Below the pieces are notes generated by a model. It saw nothing but the letters and a program-made list of their open reading frames with translations. It did no database searches and had not been told where the DNA came from. Positions 18,065 through 26,291 of a DNA stretch of 64,000 nt are shown here, one piece after another. Positions within the stretch are counted from its first letter, which is position 1. The number at the start of each line of letters is the position of its first letter. This DNA is from an uncultured Methanoregula sp. (GTDB lineage: Archaea; Halobacteriota; Methanomicrobia; Methanomicrobiales; Methanospirillaceae). The position numbers and the translations under genes were made by a program. The stretch spans positions 987,419 through 1,051,418 of the forward strand of contig NZ_OY781872.1 of assembly GCF_963677065.1 (NCBI RefSeq), in the 5' to 3' direction.

Positions 18065-18877
18065 CTATTTCCGGGCCGTTGCCTTGAAGAAGGTATAACA
18101 GAAGACGCCATCCGGTTCAGCGGTCCGGTAGAGCGCTGCAATTCCCCGTTCCCATTCCCCGGGGCTCATAAGCCCGTTCTGTCTGACCGCGTCTGCAACT
18201 CCTTCGACCATTGCCGTGAAGGTGAGTTTCGTGAACCCTTCGACAAGTCCCGGGCGGGAGGAGTCGACATAAACCATCCGGGGCGAGATCTTCACATCAT
18301 TGTAACCTGCACCGGTTACCAGCGGGTAGAGCTGCCTGCCGATCAGGGCGTTTCCCCCGATCTGCCGCTGGAGCTCTACCAGGCAGTCAACAGCCCGCCG
18401 GGCATCCTCGTTCTCGGGATGGAAAAACGTTGAGCCATGGTCTCCCTCGATAACCGTGAGCGTCCCGCCCTCTTTGAGGAGCGGACGCAGGTGTTCCAGC
18501 GCCAGAACCGGTTCTGCGAGATGCTCCAGCACGAAACAGACAAAGATATGATCGAAACTGGCCGGTTCAAACGGGAGATGGAAGATATCTCCCTGCCGGA
18601 ACGTGACGTTGGTTATCCCCTCCCTACGGACATTCTCTTCTGCCAGACGGAGCGAATCTTCGGAGATATCGATTGACGTGATCTGCGCTTTCGGGCTGTT
18701 CTTTGCCAGGATCACAGTCTGGGCCCCGATCCCGCAACCGGCTTCGAGAACCCGGGAGCCGGCCGGGTAGTGGGTATCATGATGGAGAAGATCCGTCAGG
18801 GTCTGGGCCTGGTCCGAGAGCCGCTCTGACTCGCGGGCAGAGTATCCGTGAACATATTTGTGATGCGTCATGGTCAT
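18065..18877 (-). CDS. Class I SAM-dependent methyltransferase
   Basis: This 270-aa protein has a Rossmann methyltransferase core. Motif I is VLEAGCGIGAQTVILA, the acidic residue after strand 2 is SIDISEDSL, and the motif around FRQGDIFHLPFEPASFDHIFVCFVLEHL is typical of UbiE/small-molecule enzymes. The ATG at 18877 (or 18871) is chosen because an in-frame start at 18913 lies inside an operator-like palindrome. The C-terminal ~90 residues form a lid. The substrate is unknown. First gene of a two-gene unit. Confidence 0.85.
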   Translation of the reverse strand: MTMTHHKYVHGYSARESERLSDQAQTLTDLLHHDTHYPAGSRVLEAGCGIGAQTVILAKNSPKAQITSIDISEDSLRLAEENVRREGITNVTFRQGDIFHLPFEPASFDHIFVCFVLEHLAEPVLALEHLRPLLKEGGTLTVIEGDHGSTFFHPENEDARRAVDCLVELQRQIGGNALIGRQLYPLVTGAGYNDVKISPRMVYVDSSRPGLVEGFTKLTFTAMVEGVADAVRQNGLMSPGEWERGIAALYRTAEPDGVFCYTFFKATARK

Positions 18878-18884
18878 ACCGAGT

Positions 18885-18921
18885 ATTGTACAATTTTGTC
18901 GTTTGTTGTACAAAAATGTAC
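18885..18921. promoter_or_regulatory. Twin TTGTACAA palindromes upstream of the methyltransferase operon
   Basis: Two perfect 8-bp palindromes TTGTACAA lie at 18886-18893 (extended to ATTGTACAAT at 18885-18894) and 18906-18913, 20 bp apart centre to centre. A third partial TGTAC is at 18917-18921. They sit 8-44 bases before the methyltransferase start, overlapping the expected promoter. Two same-face sites suggest cooperative binding of a dimeric repressor, which is not encoded next door. Confidence 0.55.
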
Positions 18922-19163
18922 TGTAATGTCAGGTGAAACATTGCTTATTCTTATGGGGGTTCTGTTTGCATAGGGGGAGATCTTCCAGATGAAAAATTTT
19001 GCTCCATAGAAATCATTCCGACCTACAAAACGCTCCCGAGTTTGCGTAACATTTATCATAGGGAGGTCAGACGGGTACGTCCTGCGTCAGCAAAACAGTG
19101 AAATGCAGGTAAGCGCCGTCGGAAATTTTCTTTGTGACTGGTTGGTTACAAGCCACAACGTAT

Positions 19164-19286
19164 TTTTGTACCCATGCGACCCCCCCAGGGCCCCTCCCAT
19201 TTCTGAGCCGGATTTTAGTAGTTTTACGAGGTGATTGGAGAGATTGTTCCGGATTTTCCGCTGAGGGGGGTCGCATGGGTACAAAA
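19164..19286. repeat. Perfect 22-bp inverted repeat with 79-base loop
   Basis: The arms are 19164-19185 and 19265-19286, perfectly complementary over 22 bases. Each contains the core GTACCCATGCGACCCCCC or its complement. The 79-base loop has no gene. There is no clear target-site duplication, so a transposon-derived MITE is possible but unproven. The surrounding 516-base stretch between the methyltransferase start and the tRNA-His gene otherwise holds only the promoter palindromes and short unconvincing frames. Confidence 0.7.
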
Positions 19287-19393
19287 TTGTGCGAGGGGAG
19301 AGATGGGTATCAAAAAAGGTATTCTCCAGAGCAAAAAATTTCAGTCAGGAGATCCGGACAACGACAATCTGCTGGATGGTGAAAAGAAAAGAA

Positions 19394-19466
19394 GGCCGGG
19401 GCCGAGATTCGAACCCGGGTCGGAGGATCCACAGTCCTCTAGGATAACCAACTACCCCACCCCGGC
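19394..19466 (-). tRNA. tRNA-His (GTG)
   Basis: The minus strand folds into a complete cloverleaf. The acceptor stem is GCCGGGG/CCCCGGC with discriminator C73, the anticodon stem GAGGA/TCCTC encloses loop CTGTGGA with anticodon GTG, and the T arm is CCGGG-TTCGAAT-CTCGG. C73 is the histidine identity base. The base before G1 is T, so the extra G-1 is not encoded and would be added after transcription. CCA is not encoded. Confidence 0.95.
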
Positions 19467-19767
19467 ATGTTTGATGACGGTCCTCTGTCAGAGAACTAAC
19501 AGATGTCCCTTTTACATTGGCACCGGACTCTGATTAATCTATCCTTGCAATCGACGCCTGAAACAGCAGGTTGTCCGGTACCGGATCGTGCAGGAAAACC
19601 GTCGCGCCGATGAGGTGACTATAATAATGTCGGGCATCCATTACATATCAGGTGGCTCTGAACACTCACTCCTGAGATAGATGCGCGGTGCGGCATCCGG
19701 CGCAGCACGGGACTTAAGGGGATTTTTACCCGAATTTCAGAGCAGGAATACGAGCGAGGGTGAAATT
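19467..19767. other. Intergenic region, tRNA-His and infB promoters
   Basis: This 301-base region between divergent tRNA-His and infB holds a TATA-like CTATAATAATG at about 19618-19628, about 140 bases before infB. GAGGGTGA just before 19768 is the infB ribosome site. An in-frame extension of infB to 19681 is open but lacks family similarity. If the TATA-like box is the infB promoter, the leader would be unusually long. Confidence 0.45.
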
Positions 19768-21546
19768 ATGGCGGAAAATCCGAAGATCAGGACGCCGATC
19801 GTCTGTGTAATGGGACATGTGGATCACGGGAAGACCTCGCTCCTGGATCGTATCCGTGGGTCATCGGTAGTGAGTTCCGAAGTGGGTGCCATCACCCAGC
19901 ATATCGGCGCCACTATCGTTCCCATCGATGCCATCCGGACCATGAGCGGGACCGTGGGAAAATCGTCCATCAATATTCCCGGCCTGCTCTTTATCGATAC
20001 TCCGGGACACCATGCTTTCACCACGCTCAGGGCGCGGGGCGGGGCGCTGGCAGACATGGCGATCCTTGTTGTCGATATCAACCAGGGATTCCAGCCCCAG
20101 ACTATCGAGGCTCTCCAGATCCTGCGGAACTGCCGTACGCCTTTTGTCATTGCGGCAACCAAGATCGATCGGATTCATGGCTGGAGAGTGAACGAGAATG
20201 AGACATTCCTCTCATCGTTTGCCAAACAGAACGAACGGGTGAAAGGCGATGTTGAGAACAAGACCTACGAGATCGTAGGCAAACTTTCCGAACTCGAGTT
20301 CTCAGCAGACCGGTTTGACCGGGTCTCGGATTTCCAGCGCAATCTCGCTATTGTCCCGGTCAGTGCCCACACCGGGGAGGGAATTGCCGATCTGCTCCTT
20401 GTCATGATCGGCCTTGCCCAGCGGTACATGAGCGATGCGCTCAAGCTTGCGGTCGAGGGGCCGGGGGCCGGCACCGTTCTTGAGGTCAAGGAGGAGCGGG
20501 GCCTCGGGACAACGCTCGATGTTATCCTGTATGACGGGACACTGGGGCTCGGCGACGAGATTGCCGTGGCCACACAGGACAGCATCGTTGTCACGAAAGT
20601 CCGGTCGCTCCTGCAGCCCCGCCCGATGAAGGAGATCCTCATCGAAGACCGGTTCGAGCGGGTCAAGTCCGTTGCTGCAGCAGCAGGAGTCAAGGTCACA
20701 GCCCCCAATCTTGAGAAGGTCATCGCCGGGTCGCCGTTCTTCGTCATCCGCGGCAACCGGGATGAGATAGAAGCCAGGATCAGGAAAGAGATGACCGAGA
20801 TCCATGTGAATCTTGCCGAAGAGGGAATCGTCATCAAGGCCGATACCATCGGGGCCCTTGAAGCCCTCTGCAAGGAACTGGAAGGCAAAGAGATCGGCGT
20901 TATGCGGGCGCAGGTAGGGCCGGTCAGCCGGCATGATCTCATCGAGACCGAGACCATCAAGAATTCCCAGTTCCGCGTTCTTCTCTCCTTCAATACGCAG
21001 CTTCTGCCCGATGCAGCGGAGATGATAAAAAACCCGCTCTATACCCAGGTCAAGGTTTTCGAGGGCCAGGTGATCTACCAGCTCATCGACCAGTATCTCG
21101 AATGGCGGGATGAGCAGAAGCGCCTGCAGGAGAAGCAGCGCTTTGAACACGTGGTCATGCCGGCCAAGATCCGGCTCCTGCCGGATTGTGTCTTCCGCCA
21201 GAGCAACCCGGCCGTTGTCGGCGTGAGGGTGCTGGGCGGGAAACTGCGCAGTGACGTGAACCTCATCCATATGGATGGCAAAAAAGTCGGGCATCTCAAG
21301 ACCATGCAGCTCCGGCAGGAGACCATCCGCGAGGCTGATTCCGGCCTTGAAGTGGCGATATCCATCGAAGGCGCAACGGTTGGCCGCCAGGTGAGCGTTG
21401 GCGACGACCTGTTTGTCGATGTTCCCGAACGGCATGTCAAAGTCCTTGAGAAAGAGATGATAAAGACCCTCAACAGCACGACCCAGGAGGTTCTTGCGGA
21501 GTATACCGCAATGCGCCGTAAGTCCGAACCCTTCTGGGGAAAATGA
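19768..21546 (+). CDS. infB: Translation initiation factor aIF5B (IF-2)
   Basis: This 592-aa GTPase joins ribosomal subunits and helps position initiator tRNA. The G domain has G1 GHVDHGKT (16-23), the G3 segment DTPGH, and a G4 written ATKID where most family members have NKID. Domains II-IV follow, with the long linker helix near EWRDEQKRLQEKQRF. The length matches archaeal aIF5B without an intein. The ATG at 19768 follows GAGGGTGA at good spacing. eS6 follows 156 bases downstream. Confidence 0.95.
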   Translation: MAENPKIRTPIVCVMGHVDHGKTSLLDRIRGSSVVSSEVGAITQHIGATIVPIDAIRTMSGTVGKSSINIPGLLFIDTPGHHAFTTLRARGGALADMAILVVDINQGFQPQTIEALQILRNCRTPFVIAATKIDRIHGWRVNENETFLSSFAKQNERVKGDVENKTYEIVGKLSELEFSADRFDRVSDFQRNLAIVPVSAHTGEGIADLLLVMIGLAQRYMSDALKLAVEGPGAGTVLEVKEERGLGTTLDVILYDGTLGLGDEIAVATQDSIVVTKVRSLLQPRPMKEILIEDRFERVKSVAAAAGVKVTAPNLEKVIAGSPFFVIRGNRDEIEARIRKEMTEIHVNLAEEGIVIKADTIGALEALCKELEGKEIGVMRAQVGPVSRHDLIETETIKNSQFRVLLSFNTQLLPDAAEMIKNPLYTQVKVFEGQVIYQLIDQYLEWRDEQKRLQEKQRFEHVVMPAKIRLLPDCVFRQSNPAVVGVRVLGGKLRSDVNLIHMDGKKVGHLKTMQLRQETIREADSGLEVAISIEGATVGRQVSVGDDLFVDVPERHVKVLEKEMIKTLNSTTQEVLAEYTAMRRKSEPFWGK

Positions 21547-21702
21547 GCTGGGATCCGGCCTTTTTGGACGCGAGGATTTAATAGCGTACCAGTATAATTA
21601 AATGGGTACTTCTCATGTGTAGGCTAAAATGCCGGCAGCCGGAGACGTGAAAAAACCTCTTGGCAGGTTTAAAAAATAAAAATATTTGTGGAGCAAACAG
21701 CA

Positions 21703-22134
21703 ATGGTTGAGTTTAAATTCGTTGTATCAGACCCCAAGACCGGTCGTGCCTACAATGTTGACGCCAGCGGCGGGGCAGCAGGTTCGATTGTTGGGAAACG
21801 TATCGGTGACGAGATAGACGCGGGATCCCTCGGGCTTGCCGGATACAAGATCAAGATCACCGGAGCATCCGACCGGACCGGGACTACTGCAAAGCAGAGC
21901 CTCCCAGGTGCAGGCCGCAAGAAACTCCTTCTTGCAGGCGGCGTCGGGTTCCACCCCACCATGGACGGGGAGCGCAGGAGAAAGACCATCCGGGCAAACG
22001 AGATCACCCAGGACTTCGTCCAGATCAATGCCCAGGTCACTGCATACGGGGAGAAGTCGCTTGACGAGCTCTTCCCGAAAGTTGAGGGCGAGAAGAAAGA
22101 GAAAGTGCCGACTGCAAGGGTCGGTAAACGGTAA
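21703..22134 (+). CDS. rps6e: 30S ribosomal protein eS6
   Basis: This 143-aa protein is archaeal/eukaryotic ribosomal protein eS6. MVEFKFVVSDPKTGRAY opens the fold, and GVGFHPTMDGERRRKTIRANEI is the conserved rRNA-binding block. The ATG at 21703 is preferred over an in-frame GTG at 21688, since family members start MxEFK and a GGAG lies ten bases before the ATG. The tail is short and charged. It is transcribed with or just after infB. Confidence 0.95.
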   Translation: MVEFKFVVSDPKTGRAYNVDASGGAAGSIVGKRIGDEIDAGSLGLAGYKIKITGASDRTGTTAKQSLPGAGRKKLLLAGGVGFHPTMDGERRRKTIRANEITQDFVQINAQVTAYGEKSLDELFPKVEGEKKEKVPTARVGKR

Positions 22135-22202
22135 AATATCTTTTTTCGGGTTTTTCCCTTTACCGGAATTATCTTCTGGTAAAAAATAGTCTTTAAGGAA
22201 AA

Positions 22203-22745
22203 TTATATCGTAGAGCTTATGCTCACGATCCCATAAGCGGATGAATTCTTCTGGGACGCGATTGCTTTTCCACCCTTCCAGATCTCCACCACAAGATCGT
22301 GGCGGGTTGATGTATCCAGTTTCTGGAAGGTAGCCTGCACGGTTCCGCTTGTTGTATTTACCGAATACACCTTGTCACCGGAACCCCGGACGGTTTCAAG
22401 CGCCCCGGGTGCCCCGTACTTCCCCGAATATCCACCGATATAACTGGCTTTCACAAAGACTCCCTCGGCAGGAACGCTGACGGCAAGGGTCTCTACAAGG
22501 GTTACACTTGAAGTTGCGGAAGCTCCGGATGTCGTTGTTATGGCCGTTGTTTTCGATACACCGCTGCCGGATCCCGCCGGTGTGGGAGTTACCGTTGATG
22601 AAGGGGTTGTTGTCGGTGTGGCGGGGCCTGCATTGCCGCCTGCAAAGAAAAAAACCAGTGCAATGGCCACTACGGCAACTATACCGACTACAACGGCTAT
22701 CATCACCCATGGCTGATCCCAGATATCCTTTTGTCTTCGTCTCAT
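22203..22745 (-). CDS. Membrane-anchored protein with Thr/Ser-rich linker
   Basis: This 180-aa protein has a basic N-terminus, one membrane helix (about 14-35), a Thr/Ser/Pro linker to about 85, and a ~95-residue extracytoplasmic beta domain ending at the C-terminus. I do not recognise the domain. It contains two Gly/Tyr-rich turns (YIGGYSGKYGAPGAL). It is likely a surface protein; function unknown. Convergent with eS6. Confidence 0.7.
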   Translation of the reverse strand: MRRRQKDIWDQPWVMIAVVVGIVAVVAIALVFFFAGGNAGPATPTTTPSSTVTPTPAGSGSGVSKTTAITTTSGASATSSVTLVETLAVSVPAEGVFVKASYIGGYSGKYGAPGALETVRGSGDKVYSVNTTSGTVQATFQKLDTSTRHDLVVEIWKGGKAIASQKNSSAYGIVSISSTI

Positions 22746-22843
22746 GGTCTCACCATATCTGCTTGAAAATACATGACGGATGCATCACAAATACTTTCCT
22801 AAAAGTCTCGGCCCCCGGGGGTACGCGTATTAGAAAACCGGGT

Positions 22844-23305
22844 TTAATTTTTTGATAAGGACTGCCGAAGCGCTTCCCGGAGATCTTCAAAGGGAATATG
22901 GTTCTTTCTGGCAATCAGGACGAGTGCGGCTGCAGGGAGGAGATGCCCGTCAAAATCTTCCCTGATGATCCGGTTCATCTCCGATACAACCTCTGTTTCC
23001 TGCATATTCTTTGCCTGCACAATCCGCTGGATCAGTTCCTGCGTGGGATCATTCCGCTCAAAAATCGCGGATGTTGGTTTGAAACCAACGGGGATGTTCA
23101 CTTCCGCCAGATCGAACCGGGGAGAGAAAACCCCGTTTTCCTGGCGGATTAGCCCCTCCTCCTCAGCCCGCCGCAAAAGGAGATTTGCCTGCTCCGTGCT
23201 CATCCATTTCCGGTCAAGCGCATAATAATAGACCAGCTCGTTCTTCCGCATCCCGGTCTTGCGGGTATGCTTGAAGGGAGCCGCAAGGGCAAACCGGATG
23301 GTCAC
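22844..23305 (-). CDS. DUF2240 family protein
   Basis: This 153-aa protein resembles the archaeal DUF2240 family: a winged-helix-like N-terminal part (KNELVYYYALDRKWMSTEQANLLLRRAEEEGLI) and a helical C-terminal half. A DNA/RNA-related role has been guessed for such proteins; nothing is proven. The start is GTG at 23305, in a GTGA overlap with the upstream gene's stop, so it is translationally coupled to the 23302-23724 gene behind eS8. Confidence 0.75.
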   Translation of the reverse strand: MTIRFALAAPFKHTRKTGMRKNELVYYYALDRKWMSTEQANLLLRRAEEEGLIRQENGVFSPRFDLAEVNIPVGFKPTSAIFERNDPTQELIQRIVQAKNMQETEVVSEMNRIIREDFDGHLLPAAALVLIARKNHIPFEDLREALRQSLSKN

Positions 23306-23724
23306 TTCGGGGCACCAAGCAGGATGTTTTTCATATCGAGCGCATCCAGACCTTCCCCACGCCCCTCCTTTGCAATATCGATATCGGTCCGGGAGGCCTG
23401 GTCCGTAAGCCGGATGTAAAATATGTCGTTTGCTATCGGAACCTTGCCCCCTCCGCGGAGTGCAAGGGCAAGGACGGAGATCTGGAGATCCACTGCTTCC
23501 GTGATAACGCCGGGTCGCAGGACATCGGGCGTGATATCGCCAAACGTTGCCCGATCCACTGCAATCTGGACACGGGTCTTGACTTTGACCAGTTCCTTCC
23601 CGGTTGTCTTGGTTGATTCTTCATTGTCGAGGCCGGCAATGTATTTCAGGGTCTCGTTGAATGGCATCCCCATTGCGAACGAGAGATCCACTCTCTGGGG
23701 GAAACGATAATAGATCTTTCGCAT
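23302..23724 (-). CDS. Conserved hypothetical protein between eS8 and DUF2240
   Basis: This 140-aa soluble protein has no recognised domain. It begins MRKIYYRFPQRVDLSFAMGMPFNETL, contains a Lys/Glu-rich middle, and continues with SVLALALRGGGKVPIANDIFYIRL. No signal peptide or membrane helix is visible. Its place 49 bases after eS8 and its GTGA overlap with the DUF2240 gene suggest a three-gene unit. A ribosome- or RNA-linked role is only an inference from context. Confidence 0.65.
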   Translation of the reverse strand: MRKIYYRFPQRVDLSFAMGMPFNETLKYIAGLDNEESTKTTGKELVKVKTRVQIAVDRATFGDITPDVLRPGVITEAVDLQISVLALALRGGGKVPIANDIFYIRLTDQASRTDIDIAKEGRGEGLDALDMKNILLGAPK

Positions 23725-23773
23725 AGCTAGAGTTGGTTGGTCTGAAAGAAAAAAGATTGCTGATTATTATCGA

Positions 23774-24151
23774 TTATTCGAGCAACACTGCGTTGATAAC
23801 GCCGTCCTGGCCCGGGCGGCTCATGATACGGGCGCGGCCGAGTTCGGTCTTGAGGATCGCTCCCTTGGTGAGAAGGTTCCGCCTCACATAGTTCGGGTTT
23901 GCACTGTTCTCTTCGACAGTCTGGATCTTGACCTTCTTGGTCTCGCCGTTTGAGAGGTTGGTAACGTTGGCGTATTCTGCCCTGAGCGCACGAACCTTGG
24001 CGTTGGCGCCATAGGTGCGGAGGATCCTTCTCCGGTCAGCCCCGATGTGGGTGTCTGCCGGTGCAAGACCGATCTCAGCGCGTCTCTTCATCTGTGCCGG
24101 GCGGCGCCTGCCACCTGTTACCTTCCGTATGGATTCTCCCTGCCACTGCAT
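23774..24151 (-). CDS. rps8e: 30S ribosomal protein eS8
   Basis: This is a 125-aa ribosomal protein of the eS8 family: MQWQGESIRKVTGGRRRPAQ start, the RTYGANAKVRALRAEYANV block, and SRPGQDGVINAVLLE end are all diagnostic. The length is normal for archaea. AT-rich TATA-like sequence lies 50-85 bases upstream (about 24200-24236), between eS8 and the end of hypB, so it likely has its own promoter and leads the unit with the two genes downstream. Confidence 0.95.
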   Translation of the reverse strand: MQWQGESIRKVTGGRRRPAQMKRRAEIGLAPADTHIGADRRRILRTYGANAKVRALRAEYANVTNLSNGETKKVKIQTVEENSANPNYVRRNLLTKGAILKTELGRARIMSRPGQDGVINAVLLE

Positions 24152-24271
24152 GGTGTCACTCTCTTGTTATATTTCTTCAGGAATGCGTCCCGAAGATGGT
24201 GCTCTATATATTGACTGCTTTTTTATTTATAGTACTACCTGACTTTTCCCTGAACCGGAGTTGGATCCTCC

Positions 24272-24919
24272 TCAAGAGAGGATGGAGGTTAGGAGCTCTG
24301 CAACCCCGTCCCCGGTCTTTAGGTTGGTCCGGAATACCGGCATGGATGGATTGTACCGCTTGATATCGGACTGCATGCGGTCAAGGTTGGCGCCAACGAA
24401 CGGCGCCAGATCGACTTTGTTGATCACCCCGATAGTGCAGTCCCGGAACATCATGGGGTGCTTGTTGACCACATCATCCCCTTCCGTTGAACTCACGACA
24501 ACCACGCGTTTTTCAGCGCCGAGGCGGAAATCCGTGGGGCAGACCATGTTTCCCACATTCTCGATGAAGAGGATGTCTATCTTGTCGAGCGGGAGGTGCC
24601 CGATTGCGTGTTCCACCAGATGGGCGTCGAGATGGCATTCCTTGCCGGTGTTGGCATTGTAGGCAGGAATTCCCAGTGCAACGATTCGCCTGAAGTCGTC
24701 GTCCCCATACACGTCCCCGGCAATGGCTCCTGCTTTCAGTCCTTTCTTTTCCAGCAGGGGAACCAGTCGTTCGATCAGGGCTGTCTTTCCGGAGCCGATG
24801 GCACCTAAGAGATCGAACGCCCGTACTCCATGGGCCTTCAGATGGCGGGCATTGCTGTCGGCGAGCGAGTTGTTGACGTCGTATACATCCTTTTCAATCC
24901 TGACGTCGATGTGATGCAT
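24272..24919 (-). CDS. hypB: Hydrogenase nickel incorporation protein HypB
   Basis: This 215-aa GTPase is needed to insert Ni into NiFe hydrogenases. Walker A is GAIGSGKT (39-46). The interface metal site residues are visible as Cys-His in GKECHLDAH and Cys in NVGNMVCPTDFR. The G4-type motif is NKVD. There is no His-rich N-terminal tail. The ATG at 24919 is chosen because family members start here and a TATA box lies 31 bases upstream. No other hyp gene is in the window. Confidence 0.93.
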   Translation of the reverse strand: MHHIDVRIEKDVYDVNNSLADSNARHLKAHGVRAFDLLGAIGSGKTALIERLVPLLEKKGLKAGAIAGDVYGDDDFRRIVALGIPAYNANTGKECHLDAHLVEHAIGHLPLDKIDILFIENVGNMVCPTDFRLGAEKRVVVVSSTEGDDVVNKHPMMFRDCTIGVINKVDLAPFVGANLDRMQSDIKRYNPSMPVFRTNLKTGDGVAELLTSILS

Positions 24920-24941
24920 AGTAGTTACGTTTGAGCGGACA

Positions 24942-24952
24942 CTGTTTATACC
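24942..24952 (-). promoter_or_regulatory. TATA box of hypB
   Basis: The minus strand reads GGTATAAACAG, a good archaeal TATA box. It ends about 24 bases before the hypB ATG; TATAAA begins 31 bases before it. Initiation some 25 bases downstream would leave a leader of only a few bases, which agrees with the lack of a ribosome site before hypB. Confidence 0.5.
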
Positions 24953-24974
24953 TTGACCCACAAACGATCCTGCA

Positions 24975-25250
24975 ATGGCGGAAGGCGAGTGTATTCTGTA
25001 TCCCTGCTACTTCAATGCAGCATATTCCCGGGCAGAAGGGAGGCGGGTTCCGCGCAAGCTTGGTTCGAAGGCACCCGTACTCACCGATCTTGAACGCGCA
25101 CTCAGGAAGAACGGGGTGAACTACCGCGTGGAGGAGCGCCACCACCCGGCCCACTGGTCCCGGCGTGAAGGGTGTATCGTTGCTGAATGGACCAAGAGCA
25201 AGGAAGTTCTCATCCGCCGGGTTGCCGAGAAGATGGAGGTGCGGAAGTGA
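24975..25250 (+). CDS. srp19: Signal recognition particle protein SRP19
   Basis: This is a 91-aa SRP19, which binds helices 6 and 8 of 7S RNA and promotes SRP54 binding. CILYPCYFNAAYSRAEGRRV is the RNA-binding signature, and KAPVLTDLERALRKNG the second conserved block. It is divergent from hypB with only 55 bases between starts. Its stop overlaps the next gene's GTG start. Confidence 0.95.
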   Translation: MAEGECILYPCYFNAAYSRAEGRRVPRKLGSKAPVLTDLERALRKNGVNYRVEERHHPAHWSRREGCIVAEWTKSKEVLIRRVAEKMEVRK

Positions 25251-25900
25251 GCGGAATGTACGATCTCCATACCCACTCGATCCTGTCGGATGGGGAGATG
25301 CTCCCGATCGAGCTCATAAGAAGAATGGCAGTAGCCGGTTACACTACGGTTGCCATAACCGATCATGTCGATACTTCCAATGCAAAATCCGTCCTTGCCA
25401 CTCTTGCCGAGGTGCGGGAGTCGGCCGGACTCTTTGGTGTGAAGCTTCTGTGCGGTGTTGAGATCACGCATGTCCCCCCTGCCCAGATTGCCGGTCTTGC
25501 CCGGTCAGCGAAATCGGCCGGGGCAGATATCGTGGTCGTGCATGGTGAGACCCCGGTTGAACCGGTTGCAGAGGGGACGAATCATGCAGCCTGCTCCTGC
25601 AAATACGTCGATATTCTTGCCCACCCGGGCCTTGTCACCCATGCGGATGCCGAGTTGGCAGCCAGGAACGGAATTGCCCTTGAGATAACCTCACGCGGGG
25701 GACACAACCGCACAAACGGGCATGTTGCCCGGATCGGAAAGGATGCGGGTTGTCAGCTCGTGGTGGATTCGGATGCCCATGCCCCCCACGATATCCTGGA
25801 CCGGCGCGCGAAAAAGATTGTTGCAAGGGGGGCGGGATTGAGCGAAACTGAATGTAAAAAGGTATTATCTTTAAATATCGACCAATTGCTCAATTCCTGA
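25247..25900 (+). CDS. PHP-domain phosphoesterase (histidinol-phosphatase-like)
   Basis: This 217-aa PHP-fold metalloenzyme has metal-binding motifs in order: DLHTHSILSDGEM, ITDHVD, CGVEITH, VVHGET, LAHPG and DSDAH. These match histidinol phosphatase-related phosphoesterases; the natural substrate is not known. The GTG at 25247 has GGAGGTG at 25235-25241 and a GTGA overlap with srp19. An ATG three codons on is the alternative. Confidence 0.85.
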   Translation: MSGMYDLHTHSILSDGEMLPIELIRRMAVAGYTTVAITDHVDTSNAKSVLATLAEVRESAGLFGVKLLCGVEITHVPPAQIAGLARSAKSAGADIVVVHGETPVEPVAEGTNHAACSCKYVDILAHPGLVTHADAELAARNGIALEITSRGGHNRTNGHVARIGKDAGCQLVVDSDAHAPHDILDRRAKKIVARGAGLSETECKKVLSLNIDQLLNS

Positions 25901-25959
25901 TATCTCTATTTATACTTTCACGCAACGCTTAAATACTGACGCGTCGCACATATATAGAT

Positions 25960-25977
25960 TACTAAAATATTTTAGTA
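25960..25977. promoter_or_regulatory. 18-bp perfect palindrome before gar1-tfb
   Basis: TACTAAAATATTTTAGTA at 25960-25977 is a perfect palindrome. It lies just after TATA-like CATATATAG (about 25948-25956) and 22 bases before the gar1 start, so a dimeric regulator bound here would sit at the transcription start. It could instead be a weak AT hairpin in the leader. Confidence 0.55.
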
Positions 25978-25999
25978 CCATCATATCCCCGAGGTTGTT

Positions 26000-26224
26000 G
26001 TGAAAGTTATTGGCCGGTCAATGAGCACAATTGGCGACCGGATGCTCATTATCCAGTGCGATGCCGCCCAGCTTCCCGCATTGTACAGCGAAGTAACGGA
26101 CCGCCGGATGAAGCCGGTGGGAAAAATCCAGGATCTCTTTGGCAATGTGAAAGCCCCCTATGCCGCAGTGCTCTGCCGGGAAAAATGCACTGTCCAGCCC
26201 AATGAAAAACTCTTCGCAAAGTGA
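26000..26224 (+). CDS. gar1: H/ACA RNP protein Gar1
   Basis: This 74-aa archaeal Gar1 is a small beta-barrel subunit of the H/ACA pseudouridylation RNP that contacts the Cbf5 thumb loop. KVIGRSM, RMKPVGKIQDLFGNVKAPYAAV and the short tail match the family. The start is GTG at 26000, with GAGGT at 25991-25995. It precedes tfb by 67 bases and is probably co-transcribed, an order common in euryarchaea. Confidence 0.93.
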   Translation: MKVIGRSMSTIGDRMLIIQCDAAQLPALYSEVTDRRMKPVGKIQDLFGNVKAPYAAVLCREKCTVQPNEKLFAK

Positions 26225-26291
26225 TGGAACCTGCGGGATACCGGGTTCCATGCAAAAAACGGCAAGAAATGAAATAATCAGGTGAATGTGG

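Noticed and set aside
18878..18913. Longer methyltransferase start at 18913
   Set aside because: It would place the operator-like palindromes inside the coding region and adds residues unlike the family.
19067..19284. 65-69 aa proteins across the 22-bp inverted repeat
   Set aside because: They exist only because the repeat is open in several frames; there is no domain or ribosome site.
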